This document shows, piece after piece, positions 33,638-43,227 of a DNA stretch of 64,000 nt. Each line of letters starts with the position of its first letter. Within the stretch, counting starts at the first letter, position 1. The notes below the pieces were generated by a model. It was not told where the DNA came from. It saw nothing but the letters and a program-made list of their open reading frames with translations, and did not search any database. Source of the DNA: Sphingomicrobium sp. (GTDB lineage: Bacteria > Pseudomonadota > Alphaproteobacteria > Sphingomonadales > Sphingomonadaceae); NCBI GenBank assembly GCA_036563485.1, contig DATCMI010000001.1:124001-188000 (forward strand). Direction: 5' to 3'. The translations under genes were made by a program, and so were the position numbers.

Positions 33638-34393
33638 CTAGCGAAGCGCCGGCTCGTCTTCCCGCAAGTGCAGGTAATTGCTGTCGAAGTCGCCGGCATC
33701 GGCAAGCTTGCGCCAGTCGCCGACGAAGATTGACCGTGGGTTTGAACGCTGAATCAGGCCGTCGCGCTCGAGCGACTTGATCGTGCGGTTGACGTGCACG
33801 GACGTCAAACCGGTCGCGTCGGCAAGCTGCTCCTGCGTCATCGGCAGTTCGTACTGGTTCTCATGCCCAAGGCCCGCAACCTTCAGCCGCAGCGAAAATT
33901 CGCAAAGCAGGTGGGCGATGCGGGTCCGCGCGTCGCGGCGGCCGACATTGGTGATCCACTCGCGGAAAATGGAGCCGTCGACGAGCGTGTCGAGCCACAT
34001 TGCGTGACCGATCCTCGGCCGCTCTCGCGTGAGTGCGATCACCGCTTCGCGAGGCACGGCAGCGATCTTGCCCGGCGTCAGCATCTGCACGCTGTGATCG
34101 GCAATCTCGAGCATCGAATTCTGAAGGTCGACCACTTCTCCCTTCATATGCACGGAGAGGATTTGGCGACCGCCCGTGGCAACCAGCTTGGAACGGATGG
34201 CGTAGCCGGAAAGGAGGACCGTGGAATGGGTCGCGCGCTCGCGCTCGCGAACCAGGAAGTGGCTCCGCTCGATGCGCTTGAGGTTGAATGGCAGCGCGCG
34301 GATCGCGGCCTGGTCGTCGGCATCGAGCGGCAGCCGGTAGGACAGCTTCTCTACAAAAGGTTCGAGCGTCGACGAACTGGTGTTCTGCTGCAC
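33638..34393 (-). CDS. Crp/Fnr-family transcriptional regulator
   Basis: The 251-residue protein has a cyclic-nucleotide-binding-like beta-roll (HSTVLLSGYAIRSKLVATGG) and a C-terminal winged helix with LPMTQEQLADATGLTSVHVNRTIKSLERDGLI near residues 185-216. No N-terminal Cys cluster is present, so it is not an oxygen-sensing Fnr. This subgroup is abundant in sphingomonads; its ligand and targets are unknown. It is convergent with the glycosidase gene. Confidence 0.85.
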   Translation of the reverse strand: MQQNTSSSTLEPFVEKLSYRLPLDADDQAAIRALPFNLKRIERSHFLVRERERATHSTVLLSGYAIRSKLVATGGRQILSVHMKGEVVDLQNSMLEIADHSVQMLTPGKIAAVPREAVIALTRERPRIGHAMWLDTLVDGSIFREWITNVGRRDARTRIAHLLCEFSLRLKVAGLGHENQYELPMTQEQLADATGLTSVHVNRTIKSLERDGLIQRSNPRSIFVGDWRKLADAGDFDSNYLHLREDEPALR

Positions 34394-34582
34394 AAAAATT
34401 GCTCCCGGTATAAGGGCGGGAGCACAAATCGGTCTCTCAGCCGCCAGAGCCCCTATAGTCGGTCCGACGATGAGCCTTCTTTATGACAGTTATGCGCAAC
34501 GCGCCTTGATTTATGTTTGGGTATTGTTCGACGCTTGAAGGCTGGCACGGCAGGCGGCAGGCGGGATCCGCTGCACAGCCGC

Positions 34583-34816
34583 CTAGTCCTTGAGCGGTGT
34601 GGCTCCGACCGAGACGACATATCGGCCGATCAGCCTGTTCCCCTCCTCAAGCCTGACTTCCGCGCCGAAGAACGGGTTCCCGTGGGAAACCTGCTCCTGG
34701 CCGATGGCGATCGCGCCGGCGATGGCCGACTGCCACGCTTTCACAACGTCTGGAGACTCCTGATCGCCGGTCTCGGAGAAATGTTCGTTCACGACGGTAA
34801 CACGGTAAGTCGGCAT
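34583..34816 (-). CDS. Hypothetical protein (possibly DUF6894-like)
   Basis: Starting at the ATG at 34816 (MPTYRVTVVNEHF), the 77-residue protein has the shape of small sphingomonad proteins: a beta-hairpin, a helix with alternating Ala (VVKAWQSAIAGAIAIG) and a terminal strand (IGRYVVSVGATPL). The match to the DUF6894 family is only a pattern impression. The longer frame upstream is rejected because that part is Cys/Ser-rich and looks non-coding. Confidence 0.5.
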   Translation of the reverse strand: MPTYRVTVVNEHFSETGDQESPDVVKAWQSAIAGAIAIGQEQVSHGNPFFGAEVRLEEGNRLIGRYVVSVGATPLKD

Positions 34817-34892
34817 CGAACGGCGATACACGGCGGCCGCAATGCCGCTTCTAAAGTAGGTTAGCGAAAAGCATGATGCGGCGATCCGACGG

Positions 34893-35084
34893 TCAGTCGC
34901 GCAGCATGAACGGCTCGGTCCTTCCAAAGCGGCACACGATGCGCATGTCCTGCCGAAGCTCGCCGGCACCGGAAACCAGCATCCGCCGCGCCTTCTTCAG
35001 CGCTTCGCTATCCGTCGCCGCGTCGAGGTCGCCAGCCTTCGCGAAAACGCCGCACGCCCTTGTTTCGAAGACAGAGTAGAGCAT
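34893..35084 (-). CDS. Small hypothetical protein (63 residues)
   Basis: The product, MLYSVFETRACG onward, has a strand-helix-strand pattern with DSEALKKARRML in the helix, similar in shape to the neighbouring small protein at 34583. No family is recognised. It belongs to a run of three short minus-strand genes between the Crp/Fnr regulator and folP. Confidence 0.45.
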   Translation of the reverse strand: MLYSVFETRACGVFAKAGDLDAATDSEALKKARRMLVSGAGELRQDMRIVCRFGRTEPFMLRD

Positions 35085-35096
35085 TGCGACGCGGGG

Positions 35097-35294
35097 TTAG
35101 CCGATCGTGCCGATGGGACGCCGCCGCGAACCCGGGCCAATATAGGGCATCTCCGCTTCACCGCGCGCGAGCGCGGCATAGTTCTGCGCCAGTTCGTGAT
35201 GAACCCGCCGCGCATCCGGGCACGCCGCGCTTTTCGCCGCCGCCCGTTCGCTCAATTCGCGCTGCCGATAATATTCCTGGTCTCGGTCATCCAT
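35097..35294 (-). CDS. Small hypothetical protein (65 residues)
   Basis: From the ATG at 35294 (MDDRDQEYYRQRELSERAAA) the product is a charged helical protein with CPDARRVHHELAQNYAALARG. Proteins of this pattern are widespread in sphingomonads without known function. The in-frame ATG at 35336 adds 14 poorly supported residues. Confidence 0.55.
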   Translation of the reverse strand: MDDRDQEYYRQRELSERAAAKSAACPDARRVHHELAQNYAALARGEAEMPYIGPGSRRRPIGTIG

Positions 35295-35388
35295 CGTCCG
35301 CCCCTCGAACTGATAAGCCACTGTATTTGAGGCCAATTACGGGCGACGCGACATAAACTGCATCAAGAGGCGCGTGGAATTTTCAATT

Positions 35389-36462
35389 CTATAGCCGAGG
35401 CGTGAGCGCCTGGTCGCGCAAGCCCCGCCAGACCTTCAGGGCCTGCACCGTGTCGTACACGTCGTGCACACGGAGCACATGCGCCCCCTGCTCCGCGGCC
35501 TTGAGCGCAAGCGCGATACTGCCGCCGAGGCGCTTGTCGGCGGGGGCTTCACCGGACAATGCACCGATGGTCCGCTTGCGGCTCGCGCCGACGACGAGCG
35601 GGCAGCCGAGCGAATGCAACAGCGCCAGGCCGTTCATCAGCTCAAGATTGTGGGCGACATTCTTGCCGAAGCCGAAGCCCGGATCGATCAGGATCTTGTC
35701 CCGCGCAATCCCGGCCTGCTCCGCCGCCGCAACGCGCTCCTCGAGCCACAGATACACTTCGACGAGCACGTCGTCGTAGCGCGGGTCCTGCTGCATCGTC
35801 TCCGGCGCACCCTGGTGATGCATCAGGATCACCGGGACCCCTGCCGCCGCGACCGTTGCGGCGGAGCGCTCGTCGTAAGTCAGTGCCGACACGTCGTTGA
35901 TGAGGCGTGCGCCCGCTTCCAGCGCTGCCGTCATGACGTCGGCCTTGCGCGTGTCGATCGACACGGCCGCGCCGCCCTTGGCAAGCTGGCGAATCACCGG
36001 GATTGCCCGTTCGATCTCGTCGCCTTCCCACACCGGTTTCGCGCCGGGGCGGGTGGATTCCCCACCGACATCGACGATTGCCGCGCCCTCGCCGCCCATG
36101 TCGCCGCCGGCGATTGCCGCAGCCGCGGCGTCGGCGAACTGGCCGCCGTCGGAGAAGCTGTCCGGCGTCACATTGACGATGCCCATCACCTGCGGCTGGT
36201 CGAGGCGGATCGTGCGGCCGCCGAGCTGCAGCGGCGCGCGCGGCGATGTCAGCGCCTGCCATTGCTGCGCCATCGCGTCGTCGAAGCGCTCTTCGATCCC
36301 GGCGACGGGCAGCAGCTCGGCCGAAACGCGATTGTGACCTTCGACGCGGATCAGCTCGACGACGGAGAACCAGTTCAGCCCCCCGGCAAGCCGCGCGACC
36401 TTGCCGTCATGGCCGAACGGGGAATCGACGAAGCCCGTGGGGCGGATGAGGGTTCTGGTCAT
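35389..36462 (-). CDS. folP: Dihydropteroate synthase
   Basis: The 357-residue protein condenses p-aminobenzoate with the pterin pyrophosphate in folate synthesis. Motifs: MGIVNVTPDSFSDGG near residues 93-107, VDVGGESTRPGA, SIDTRKADV, LINDVSAL, DPGFGFGKN and the late GASRKRTIG. It has about 80 extra N-terminal residues compared with the E. coli enzyme; this is common in the group. The upstream flank contains a long inverted repeat. Confidence 0.92.
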   Translation of the reverse strand: MTRTLIRPTGFVDSPFGHDGKVARLAGGLNWFSVVELIRVEGHNRVSAELLPVAGIEERFDDAMAQQWQALTSPRAPLQLGGRTIRLDQPQVMGIVNVTPDSFSDGGQFADAAAAAIAGGDMGGEGAAIVDVGGESTRPGAKPVWEGDEIERAIPVIRQLAKGGAAVSIDTRKADVMTAALEAGARLINDVSALTYDERSAATVAAAGVPVILMHHQGAPETMQQDPRYDDVLVEVYLWLEERVAAAEQAGIARDKILIDPGFGFGKNVAHNLELMNGLALLHSLGCPLVVGASRKRTIGALSGEAPADKRLGGSIALALKAAEQGAHVLRVHDVYDTVQALKVWRGLRDQALTPRL

Positions 36463-36467
36463 AAAGC

Positions 36468-36555
36468 TCCGTTCGGGCTGAGCCTGTCGAAGCCCTGCCG
36501 TTCACTTGTTGGGGTAAGAAGAAGGCAGCCCTTCGACAAGCTCAGGGCGAACGGA
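36468..36555. repeat. Sphingomonad-type intergenic inverted repeat
   Basis: Two arms of about 32 bases (36468-36499 and 36524-36555) are inverted copies with a few mismatches around a 24-base spacer. Each contains the TTCGACA(A/G)GCTCAG core that recurs in intergenic regions of sphingomonad genomes. It lies between folP and ccrM and could fold into a long stem. Confidence 0.8.
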
Positions 36556-36557
36556 TG

Positions 36558-37733
<1,176 letters not shown>

Positions 37734-37814
37734 TCAACAATGAAGAGGTTAACGGCGGTTCTTGAGACAGGAGAACGGAACGAGTCCGTACCGACCTGAA
37801 CACAAGATATTGAG

Positions 37815-38510
37815 TCAGGCGGCCTTGGCGGGACTCAATGGCTGGTGGTGTGGCACCGAGGACTCTCCGCTCGAGATTTCTTCCAGCACCAGCTCCGGCT
37901 GCATGGTTTGCGCGATCATCTGCTTCACCAGGCCGAAGCTGCGGCGGTGCAGCGGGGTGGGCCCGAGCTCGCGCAGCGCCCTGCGATGATCGGGCGTCGG
38001 ATAGCCGCGATTATGCTCCCAGCCGTAGCCGGGATGCTGCAGCGCATAGTCGGCCATGATCCGGTCGCGCGTGACCTTGGCGATGATCGACGCGGCGGCG
38101 ATGGACCGGCACTTGGCGTCGCCGTCGACGATGGCCTTGGACGGCCGCTCCCAGCGCGGGCAGGCATTGCCGTCGACCAGCACCCATGCGGGTTCGAGGC
38201 CGAGCGCTTCGACCGCGCGACTCATCGCCAGCATGCGCGCCCAATAGATGTTGATCGTGTCGATCTCTTCGACCGACGCCATGCCGACGCCCCAGGCGAC
38301 GCATTGCTTCGTGATCCGCCCGTAGAGGCTCTCGCGCTTGTCGATCGGCAAATTCTTGCTGTCGTCGATGCCGTACGGAAATTTGTCGCGGTCCAGGATG
38401 CAGGCCGCAGCGACCACCGGCCCGGCCAGCGGCGCGCAGCCCGCTTCGTCGACGCCGGCAAGCGGCTGCGGAAATCCGATCTCGAGCTTGAAGGAACAGC
38501 GCCGCGGCAT
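37815..38510 (-). CDS. rnhB: Ribonuclease HII
   Basis: The 231-residue enzyme removes ribonucleotides from DNA duplexes. Catalytic acids are visible in GVDEAG (near residue 19), in VLVDGNACP and in the AAASIIAKVTRDRIM segment, with HPGYGWEHNRGY. The loop normally reading GRG, which recognises the RNA-DNA junction, reads GCA (DEAGCAPLAGP). A C-terminal tail of about 30 residues follows the core. Confidence 0.9.
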   Translation of the reverse strand: MPRRCSFKLEIGFPQPLAGVDEAGCAPLAGPVVAAACILDRDKFPYGIDDSKNLPIDKRESLYGRITKQCVAWGVGMASVEEIDTINIYWARMLAMSRAVEALGLEPAWVLVDGNACPRWERPSKAIVDGDAKCRSIAAASIIAKVTRDRIMADYALQHPGYGWEHNRGYPTPDHRRALRELGPTPLHRRSFGLVKQMIAQTMQPELVLEEISSGESSVPHHQPLSPAKAA

Positions 38511-38559
38511 CCGTGCAAGCCTAGCCGATGATCAGCGAGTCGCCAGTACCTGCTTCAAA

Positions 38560-39789
38560 TTATTGTGGATTGCCGACCCGCCACGGCGGGAAGCGGCGGT
38601 TTTCGCCGGCTTTGTAGAAGAAGATGATATTGCCGTCGGGATCGCGCAGGCGCGCTTCGCGCCACATCCACGGCTGGTTGCGCGGGCCATGCTCGAAAGC
38701 GATCCCGCTGCGCGCGAGTTGTTCGACGCGCTGGTCGAGATCGTCGCACTCGAGGTAGATAGCCGTCGTGGCGGCAATCGTTTCTTCAGGATCAATCTGG
38801 ACCGAGAAAGTCATGCCACCGGCCAGCTCGAAGCGGGCATAGCCGTTGTCGGGGCTGTCGACGATCTGCCGCAGCCCGAGCTTGCGGTAGAAATCAACCG
38901 AACGCCGGTAATCGGTGCCGGTCACCGTCACCTGGTTGAGCCGCGGCCCGTCGCCAACGTCGAGGCGGACCGAGGACTGGCCGATCGGGCCCGACCCCTG
39001 CCCCAGCCCCGGGGCCTCGTGAAGCGCGACGCGGACGAACTCGCGCGCGCGGCCGACAGCGTCCGACAGGCTCGCGCCCTTGGCAAGGAAAAGTGTGATC
39101 GCGCTTGCGAGCGTGCAGCCGGTGCCGTGCGTGCTGGTGGTGTCGATCCGGCGCCCTTGCCAGCTGGTCATATTGTCGGTTTCAATGAGCGCGTCGGCGA
39201 GCGCCTCGCCTTCCTCGTGCCCGCCCTTGATCAGCACCGCGCAGCCATGCTCACCGACGAGGTGGAGCGCGGCGGCGACAGGGTCTTCCTCGGACGTCAG
39301 CCGCTTGAGTTCCGGCAGGTTGGGCGTGGCGATCGTCGCGACCTTCATCAACCGCGCGAACGCCGCGACCGTGGCGTCGTCGGCAAGGACCCCGCCGCTC
39401 GTTGCGACCATCACAGGATCGAACACGATCGGCAGCCCGGGCTGGACGGCTTTCAGCTGTTCGAGACGATCGGCGACGAGTCCCGCGGTGAAGGCGCTGC
39501 CGATCATGCCGATCTTCACGGCATCGATGCCGATATCCTCGGCGACCGCGTCGATCTGCGCAAGGACGGTTTCCGTCGGCACCGGATGGATGGCGGTGAC
39601 GCCGACCGTGTTCTGGGCGGTGATCGCGGTGATCGCCGTCATCGGGTGGCCGCCGAGCATCGCGATGGTCTTGATGTCAGCCTGAATCCCTGCGCCGCCC
39701 CCGCTGTCGGAGCCCGCGATGACGAGAATTCGCGCCGTCGGCGTTACGCTACCCGCCTTCGACCCGGCGTTGGGGGCGAAGTTGTCCAT
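38560..39789 (-). CDS. thiD: ThiD fused to a glyoxalase/VOC domain
   Basis: From the ATG at 39789 the protein has 409 residues. Residues about 15-275 are hydroxymethylpyrimidine (phosphate) kinase: ILVIAGSDSGGGAGIQADIKT, VKIGMIGS, VFDPVMVATSGG, TPNLPE and the catalytic STHGTGCTLASAI. A linker (GLGQGSGPIGQSS) leads in frame to a VOC fold of about 120 residues: LNQVTVTGTDYRRSVDFYRKLG and LRDPDGNIIFFYKAG. The kinase acts in thiamine synthesis; the VOC domain function is unknown. No TPP riboswitch was seen upstream. Confidence 0.88.
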   Translation of the reverse strand: MDNFAPNAGSKAGSVTPTARILVIAGSDSGGGAGIQADIKTIAMLGGHPMTAITAITAQNTVGVTAIHPVPTETVLAQIDAVAEDIGIDAVKIGMIGSAFTAGLVADRLEQLKAVQPGLPIVFDPVMVATSGGVLADDATVAAFARLMKVATIATPNLPELKRLTSEEDPVAAALHLVGEHGCAVLIKGGHEEGEALADALIETDNMTSWQGRRIDTTSTHGTGCTLASAITLFLAKGASLSDAVGRAREFVRVALHEAPGLGQGSGPIGQSSVRLDVGDGPRLNQVTVTGTDYRRSVDFYRKLGLRQIVDSPDNGYARFELAGGMTFSVQIDPEETIAATTAIYLECDDLDQRVEQLARSGIAFEHGPRNQPWMWREARLRDPDGNIIFFYKAGENRRFPPWRVGNPQ

Positions 39790-39832
39790 GTGCACGATGT
39801 GGCGGTTAGCGCCGCAAATACCAAGAAATGGT

Positions 39833-41173
39833 TCACGCGGCCGCCTGGACTGCTTCGCAAATGTCGTCGACAACCCGTTTAACCGTCGCAGGATCGTCGC
39901 CTTCGGCCATCACGCGGATCAGCGGCTCCGTCCCCGACTTGCGGATCACCAGGCGGCCCTTGCCTTCCAGTTCGGCTTCCGCGGCGGCGATGCGCTTGCG
40001 GACGCTGTCCGTTTCCAGCGGATCGACGCCCCCGTTGAAGCGGACATTCTTGAGCAGCTGCGGCAGCGGTTCGAACTGGCGCAGCAGGCTGCTGGCCGGC
40101 TTGCCGCCCTCGACCAGCGCCGCGAGCACCTGCAGCCCGGCGACGAGGCCGTCGCCGGTCGTCGCATGATCGGTGAGGATGATGTGCCCCGACTGCTCGC
40201 CGCCGACATTGCAGCCGGACTTGCGCATCTCCTCGAGCACATAGCGGTCGCCGACTTTGGTGCGGACGGTCTTGAGCCCGGCTTCCTCGAGCTTCCGCTC
40301 AAGGCCGAGGTTGGACATGACGGTCGCCACGACTGCGTCGCCCTTGAGCTCACCGCGCGCCTGAAGACCGAGCGCGATCAGCGCCATCAATTGGTCCCCG
40401 TCGACGAGCCGTCCCTGCTCGTCGCAGACGATCAGCCGGTCGGCGTCGCCATCCAGCGCAAGGCCGATGTCGGCGCCGCTCGCGACCACGGCTTCCTGCA
40501 TGGTCTCTGGATGGGTCGAGCCGCATTTGTCGTTGATGTTGAGGCCGTTGGGCGCGACGCCGAGCGGGATCACTTCGGCCCCAAGCTCCCACAGCGCATC
40601 GGGCGCGACGTGGTAAGCGGCGCCGTTGGCGCAATCGACGACCACCTTCAGCCCGTCGAGCCGCAGATGCTCAGGGAAAGTATCCTTCGCGAATTGGACG
40701 TAGCGGCCGCGCGCGTCGTCGATCCGCCGCGCCCGGCCGATCAGTTCCGATTTGGCGAGCTGCGGCTTGTCGCCGAACCGCTTTTCGATGGCTTGCTCGG
40801 CATCATCGCTGAGCTTGTAGCCGTCGGGCCCGAACAGCTTGATCCCGTTGTCGGCAAACGGATTGTGCGACGCGCTGATCATGACGCCGAGGTCGGCGCG
40901 CATCGATCGCGTCAGCATCGCTACCGCCGGCGTCGGCATCGGCCCGAGAAGCACGACGTCCATCCCGACGCTGGTGAACCCAGCGACCATCGCCGATTCC
41001 ATCATGTAGCCCGACAGGCGCGTGTCCTTGCCGATCACGACGCGGTGGCGGTGGTCGCCGCGCATGAAGTGAGCGCCCGCCGCCATGCCGACGGCAAGCG
41101 CCGTCTGCGCCGTCATCGGCTCCGCATTGGTGGTGCCGCGAATGCCGTCAGTGCCAAAGAATTTCCGTGCCAT
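39833..41173 (-). CDS. glmM: Phosphoglucosamine mutase
   Basis: The 446-residue protein converts glucosamine 6-phosphate to the 1-phosphate for UDP-GlcNAc synthesis. It starts [11 protein letters not shown], has the phosphoserine loop [16 protein letters not shown] near residue 100, the metal-binding LALDGDADR near residue 240, GEQSGHII and the C-terminal [12 protein letters not shown]. It is the last gene of a minus-strand run that begins with the peptide transporter at 46261. Confidence 0.95.
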   Translation of the reverse strand: MARKFFGTDGIRGTTNAEPMTAQTALAVGMAAGAHFMRGDHRHRVVIGKDTRLSGYMMESAMVAGFTSVGMDVVLLGPMPTPAVAMLTRSMRADLGVMISASHNPFADNGIKLFGPDGYKLSDDAEQAIEKRFGDKPQLAKSELIGRARRIDDARGRYVQFAKDTFPEHLRLDGLKVVVDCANGAAYHVAPDALWELGAEVIPLGVAPNGLNINDKCGSTHPETMQEAVVASGADIGLALDGDADRLIVCDEQGRLVDGDQLMALIALGLQARGELKGDAVVATVMSNLGLERKLEEAGLKTVRTKVGDRYVLEEMRKSGCNVGGEQSGHIILTDHATTGDGLVAGLQVLAALVEGGKPASSLLRQFEPLPQLLKNVRFNGGVDPLETDSVRKRIAAAEAELEGKGRLVIRKSGTEPLIRVMAEGDDPATVKRVVDDICEAVQAAA

Positions 41174-41191
41174 CAGCGGCCCTTAGCGCGG

Positions 41192-41848
41192 TCAGCCGAT
41201 CCAGCGCCAGAACCCGACAGGGATCGGGTGCGCCCACGTCGCGATCAGGAACAGGATGGTGCCGCCGATCAGTGCGACGAGGCCCGGGTTTGCAAGCCCG
41301 CGCGTGAAGGGCACGAAGGCGGTCTGCGCGGTCCAGTCGTGCCAGTCCTCACCCATGGCCGCGGCCTTCTTGCGGTCCTGCATCGCCGCACCCGCGAGCG
41401 CGAGCAGGAGGATGGCGGCGTCCAGCACCAGCGCCTTCGGCATGGCGATGAGCGCGAGGTGGACCACCGCCCAGATCGCGAAGCTCCACATCATCGGGTG
41501 GCGGGTGAGGCGCAGCACGCCACGCGGGCCGCCGCGCGGACCCGGTGCGCCGGGAAGCGCCGGATTGCCGGTGAACGAGCCGGCGAAGAGGATACAGGCG
41601 AACCACATCAGCACCGCGGCGACGATCCACATCCATTCTTCAGTCGCCCACAACGGCGGCTCGCGCCCGATCGCATGATAGAAATAGATCATCGCGCCGA
41701 ACGTGATCAGCGATACCAGCGAATAGACGCCGCGGAACGGCCCTTCGCCCATGGCCCGCACCATCGGCCCGCGAAGCGGGTGCGACATCAGGAAGTGCGT
41801 GCCGACGAATGCGATCGCCGACAGCAAAAGGCCCATCTGCAAGGTCAA
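41192..41848 (-). CDS. NnrU family membrane protein
   Basis: The 218-residue protein has about six membrane helices and the NnrU signatures FVGTHFLMSHPLRGPMV at the start and LRLTRHPMMWSFAIWAVVHL in the middle. NnrU is linked to nitric-oxide metabolism in some rhizobia, but many relatives are of unknown function. A TTG at 41848 overlaps the stop of the amidohydrolase gene (TTGA); an ATG at 41836 is an alternative start. Confidence 0.82.
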   Translation of the reverse strand: MTLQMGLLLSAIAFVGTHFLMSHPLRGPMVRAMGEGPFRGVYSLVSLITFGAMIYFYHAIGREPPLWATEEWMWIVAAVLMWFACILFAGSFTGNPALPGAPGPRGGPRGVLRLTRHPMMWSFAIWAVVHLALIAMPKALVLDAAILLLALAGAAMQDRKKAAAMGEDWHDWTAQTAFVPFTRGLANPGLVALIGGTILFLIATWAHPIPVGFWRWIG

Positions 41849-43227
41849 TGCCGGTATGCCTCCGGAAGATCGCGCCGCTGAAGGTCGCGATAGCGTTGGA
41901 GCAGGCGCGTCTGGCGCGTCTCGAGTGGCTGGCGAACGCCGTCGATGTAAACCTGCTCGGCCGCGCTCGAGCCTTCGAGCGGATCGCCCGACCAGATGAC
42001 GACATCGGCGCGCCGCCCGGGCGCCAGGCTGCCCAGCTCATTGCCGAGGCCGATCACTTCTGCGGGGCGCGAGGTGATCATCGCCAAGGCCTCGCCCCAG
42101 CTGACGCCGGCGGCGCCGGGCACCCGCTGAAGGCCGACGAGGTTGCCGGCATATTGGCGCTGCCAGAAGATATTGCGGGTATCATCCCCGTTGATCGTGC
42201 CGAGCGCGACCTGAACGCCGGCAGCGCGCAGGCGGCCGACATTCGACTGGGTCGCCGCAAGCTCCTCGAACGAGGCCGGCAGATCGTTCAGCGGAGCGGC
42301 AATGACCGGCACGCCGGCGCTGCGGATGCGGTCAGCGACCGTCCAGCCTTCGCTCGCCCCGACCAGCACTAGCTTCAGGCCCGGATACTCGCGTTTGAGG
42401 TTGAGAACGTTGAGGATGTCGCGGGCTTGCTCGACGTGGACAAGCAGCTGCTGCCGCCCTTGCAGCACCGGAACGAGCGCCGTGGCGTCATAGCGGGTCA
42501 GAAGAACGTCGCTGTTACGCTGCCGATCGTAGAGGCGGGATTCGTTCGGGTTACGCACCACGGGCCGGTCGCGTTCGTCCTGCCGTTCCGCCGTCCCGCT
42601 GCTCACGGGCGCCGCATAGCGGCCGAGCTGCGAGGCTTCGCGCAAGGCGTTGCGGAACAAGGCAAAGGCCGAGGACCGGGAACCGCCGGCATTGTCGGCG
42701 CCGCTCTCGCCAAGTTCGACATATTGGAAGCGGCGGGCGGCGGTGATCGGGTCCATGTCGGCGCCGGTGTCGATCACCGCCCCCTGCCCGGCAAAAATGC
42801 TCTTGCCGGCGCCGGGCGCGACGACGGCGCGCGTGATTCCGTCGGCACGGTTCACGGCGATCGTCGAGGCGCGCGGATTGACCGACGGCACCACATCGAT
42901 GGCGGCGCTGAACGGCCCATTGGCGCTGACGTCCTCCGATCCTTCAGCGGACAGGTCGACCTCCGACAAGCCGAGGCGGGAAAAGCCGGCGACGATCCCC
43001 GGCGCCACCCATTTGCCGGTGGCATCGATCACCTGCGTATCCGCGGGCAACTTCATGCGGATGTCGCCCGCGGCGACGACCCTGCCGTTGCGAACGACGA
43101 CCATGCCGCCAGGGATCGGTTCCGAGCCGTCGCCCTTGGCAACAGTGCCGTTGACGATCGCGAAGGTTTGGGCGGCGGCTGGAACGCTCGTCGTGACCAG
43201 CAATGCGGCAAGCAGCGCGCGGATCAT
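41845..43227 (-). CDS. Amidohydrolase-like protein lacking the HxH motif
   Basis: The 460-residue protein has a signal peptide (LLAALLVTTSVPAAAQ) and an imidazolonepropionase-like amidohydrolase fold (VIDATGKWVAPGIVAGFSRLG, then the late LAPGRRADVVIWSGDPLE). At the place where active members have HxH, it reads VAGFSRLG, so the N-terminal metal ligands are absent. It follows the complete amidohydrolase gene with a four-base overlap and may be a periplasmic partner or pseudoenzyme. Confidence 0.8.
   Translation of the reverse strand: MIRALLAALLVTTSVPAAAQTFAIVNGTVAKGDGSEPIPGGMVVVRNGRVVAAGDIRMKLPADTQVIDATGKWVAPGIVAGFSRLGLSEVDLSAEGSEDVSANGPFSAAIDVVPSVNPRASTIAVNRADGITRAVVAPGAGKSIFAGQGAVIDTGADMDPITAARRFQYVELGESGADNAGGSRSSAFALFRNALREASQLGRYAAPVSSGTAERQDERDRPVVRNPNESRLYDRQRNSDVLLTRYDATALVPVLQGRQQLLVHVEQARDILNVLNLKREYPGLKLVLVGASEGWTVADRIRSAGVPVIAAPLNDLPASFEELAATQSNVGRLRAAGVQVALGTINGDDTRNIFWQRQYAGNLVGLQRVPGAAGVSWGEALAMITSRPAEVIGLGNELGSLAPGRRADVVIWSGDPLEGSSAAEQVYIDGVRQPLETRQTRLLQRYRDLQRRDLPEAYRH

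Noticed and set aside
39719-41881. 720-residue plus-strand ORF over thiD and glmM
   Set aside because: It is antisense to two firmly recognised genes, has Arg/His/Ala-rich low-complexity translation and no family signature; a high-GC shadow.
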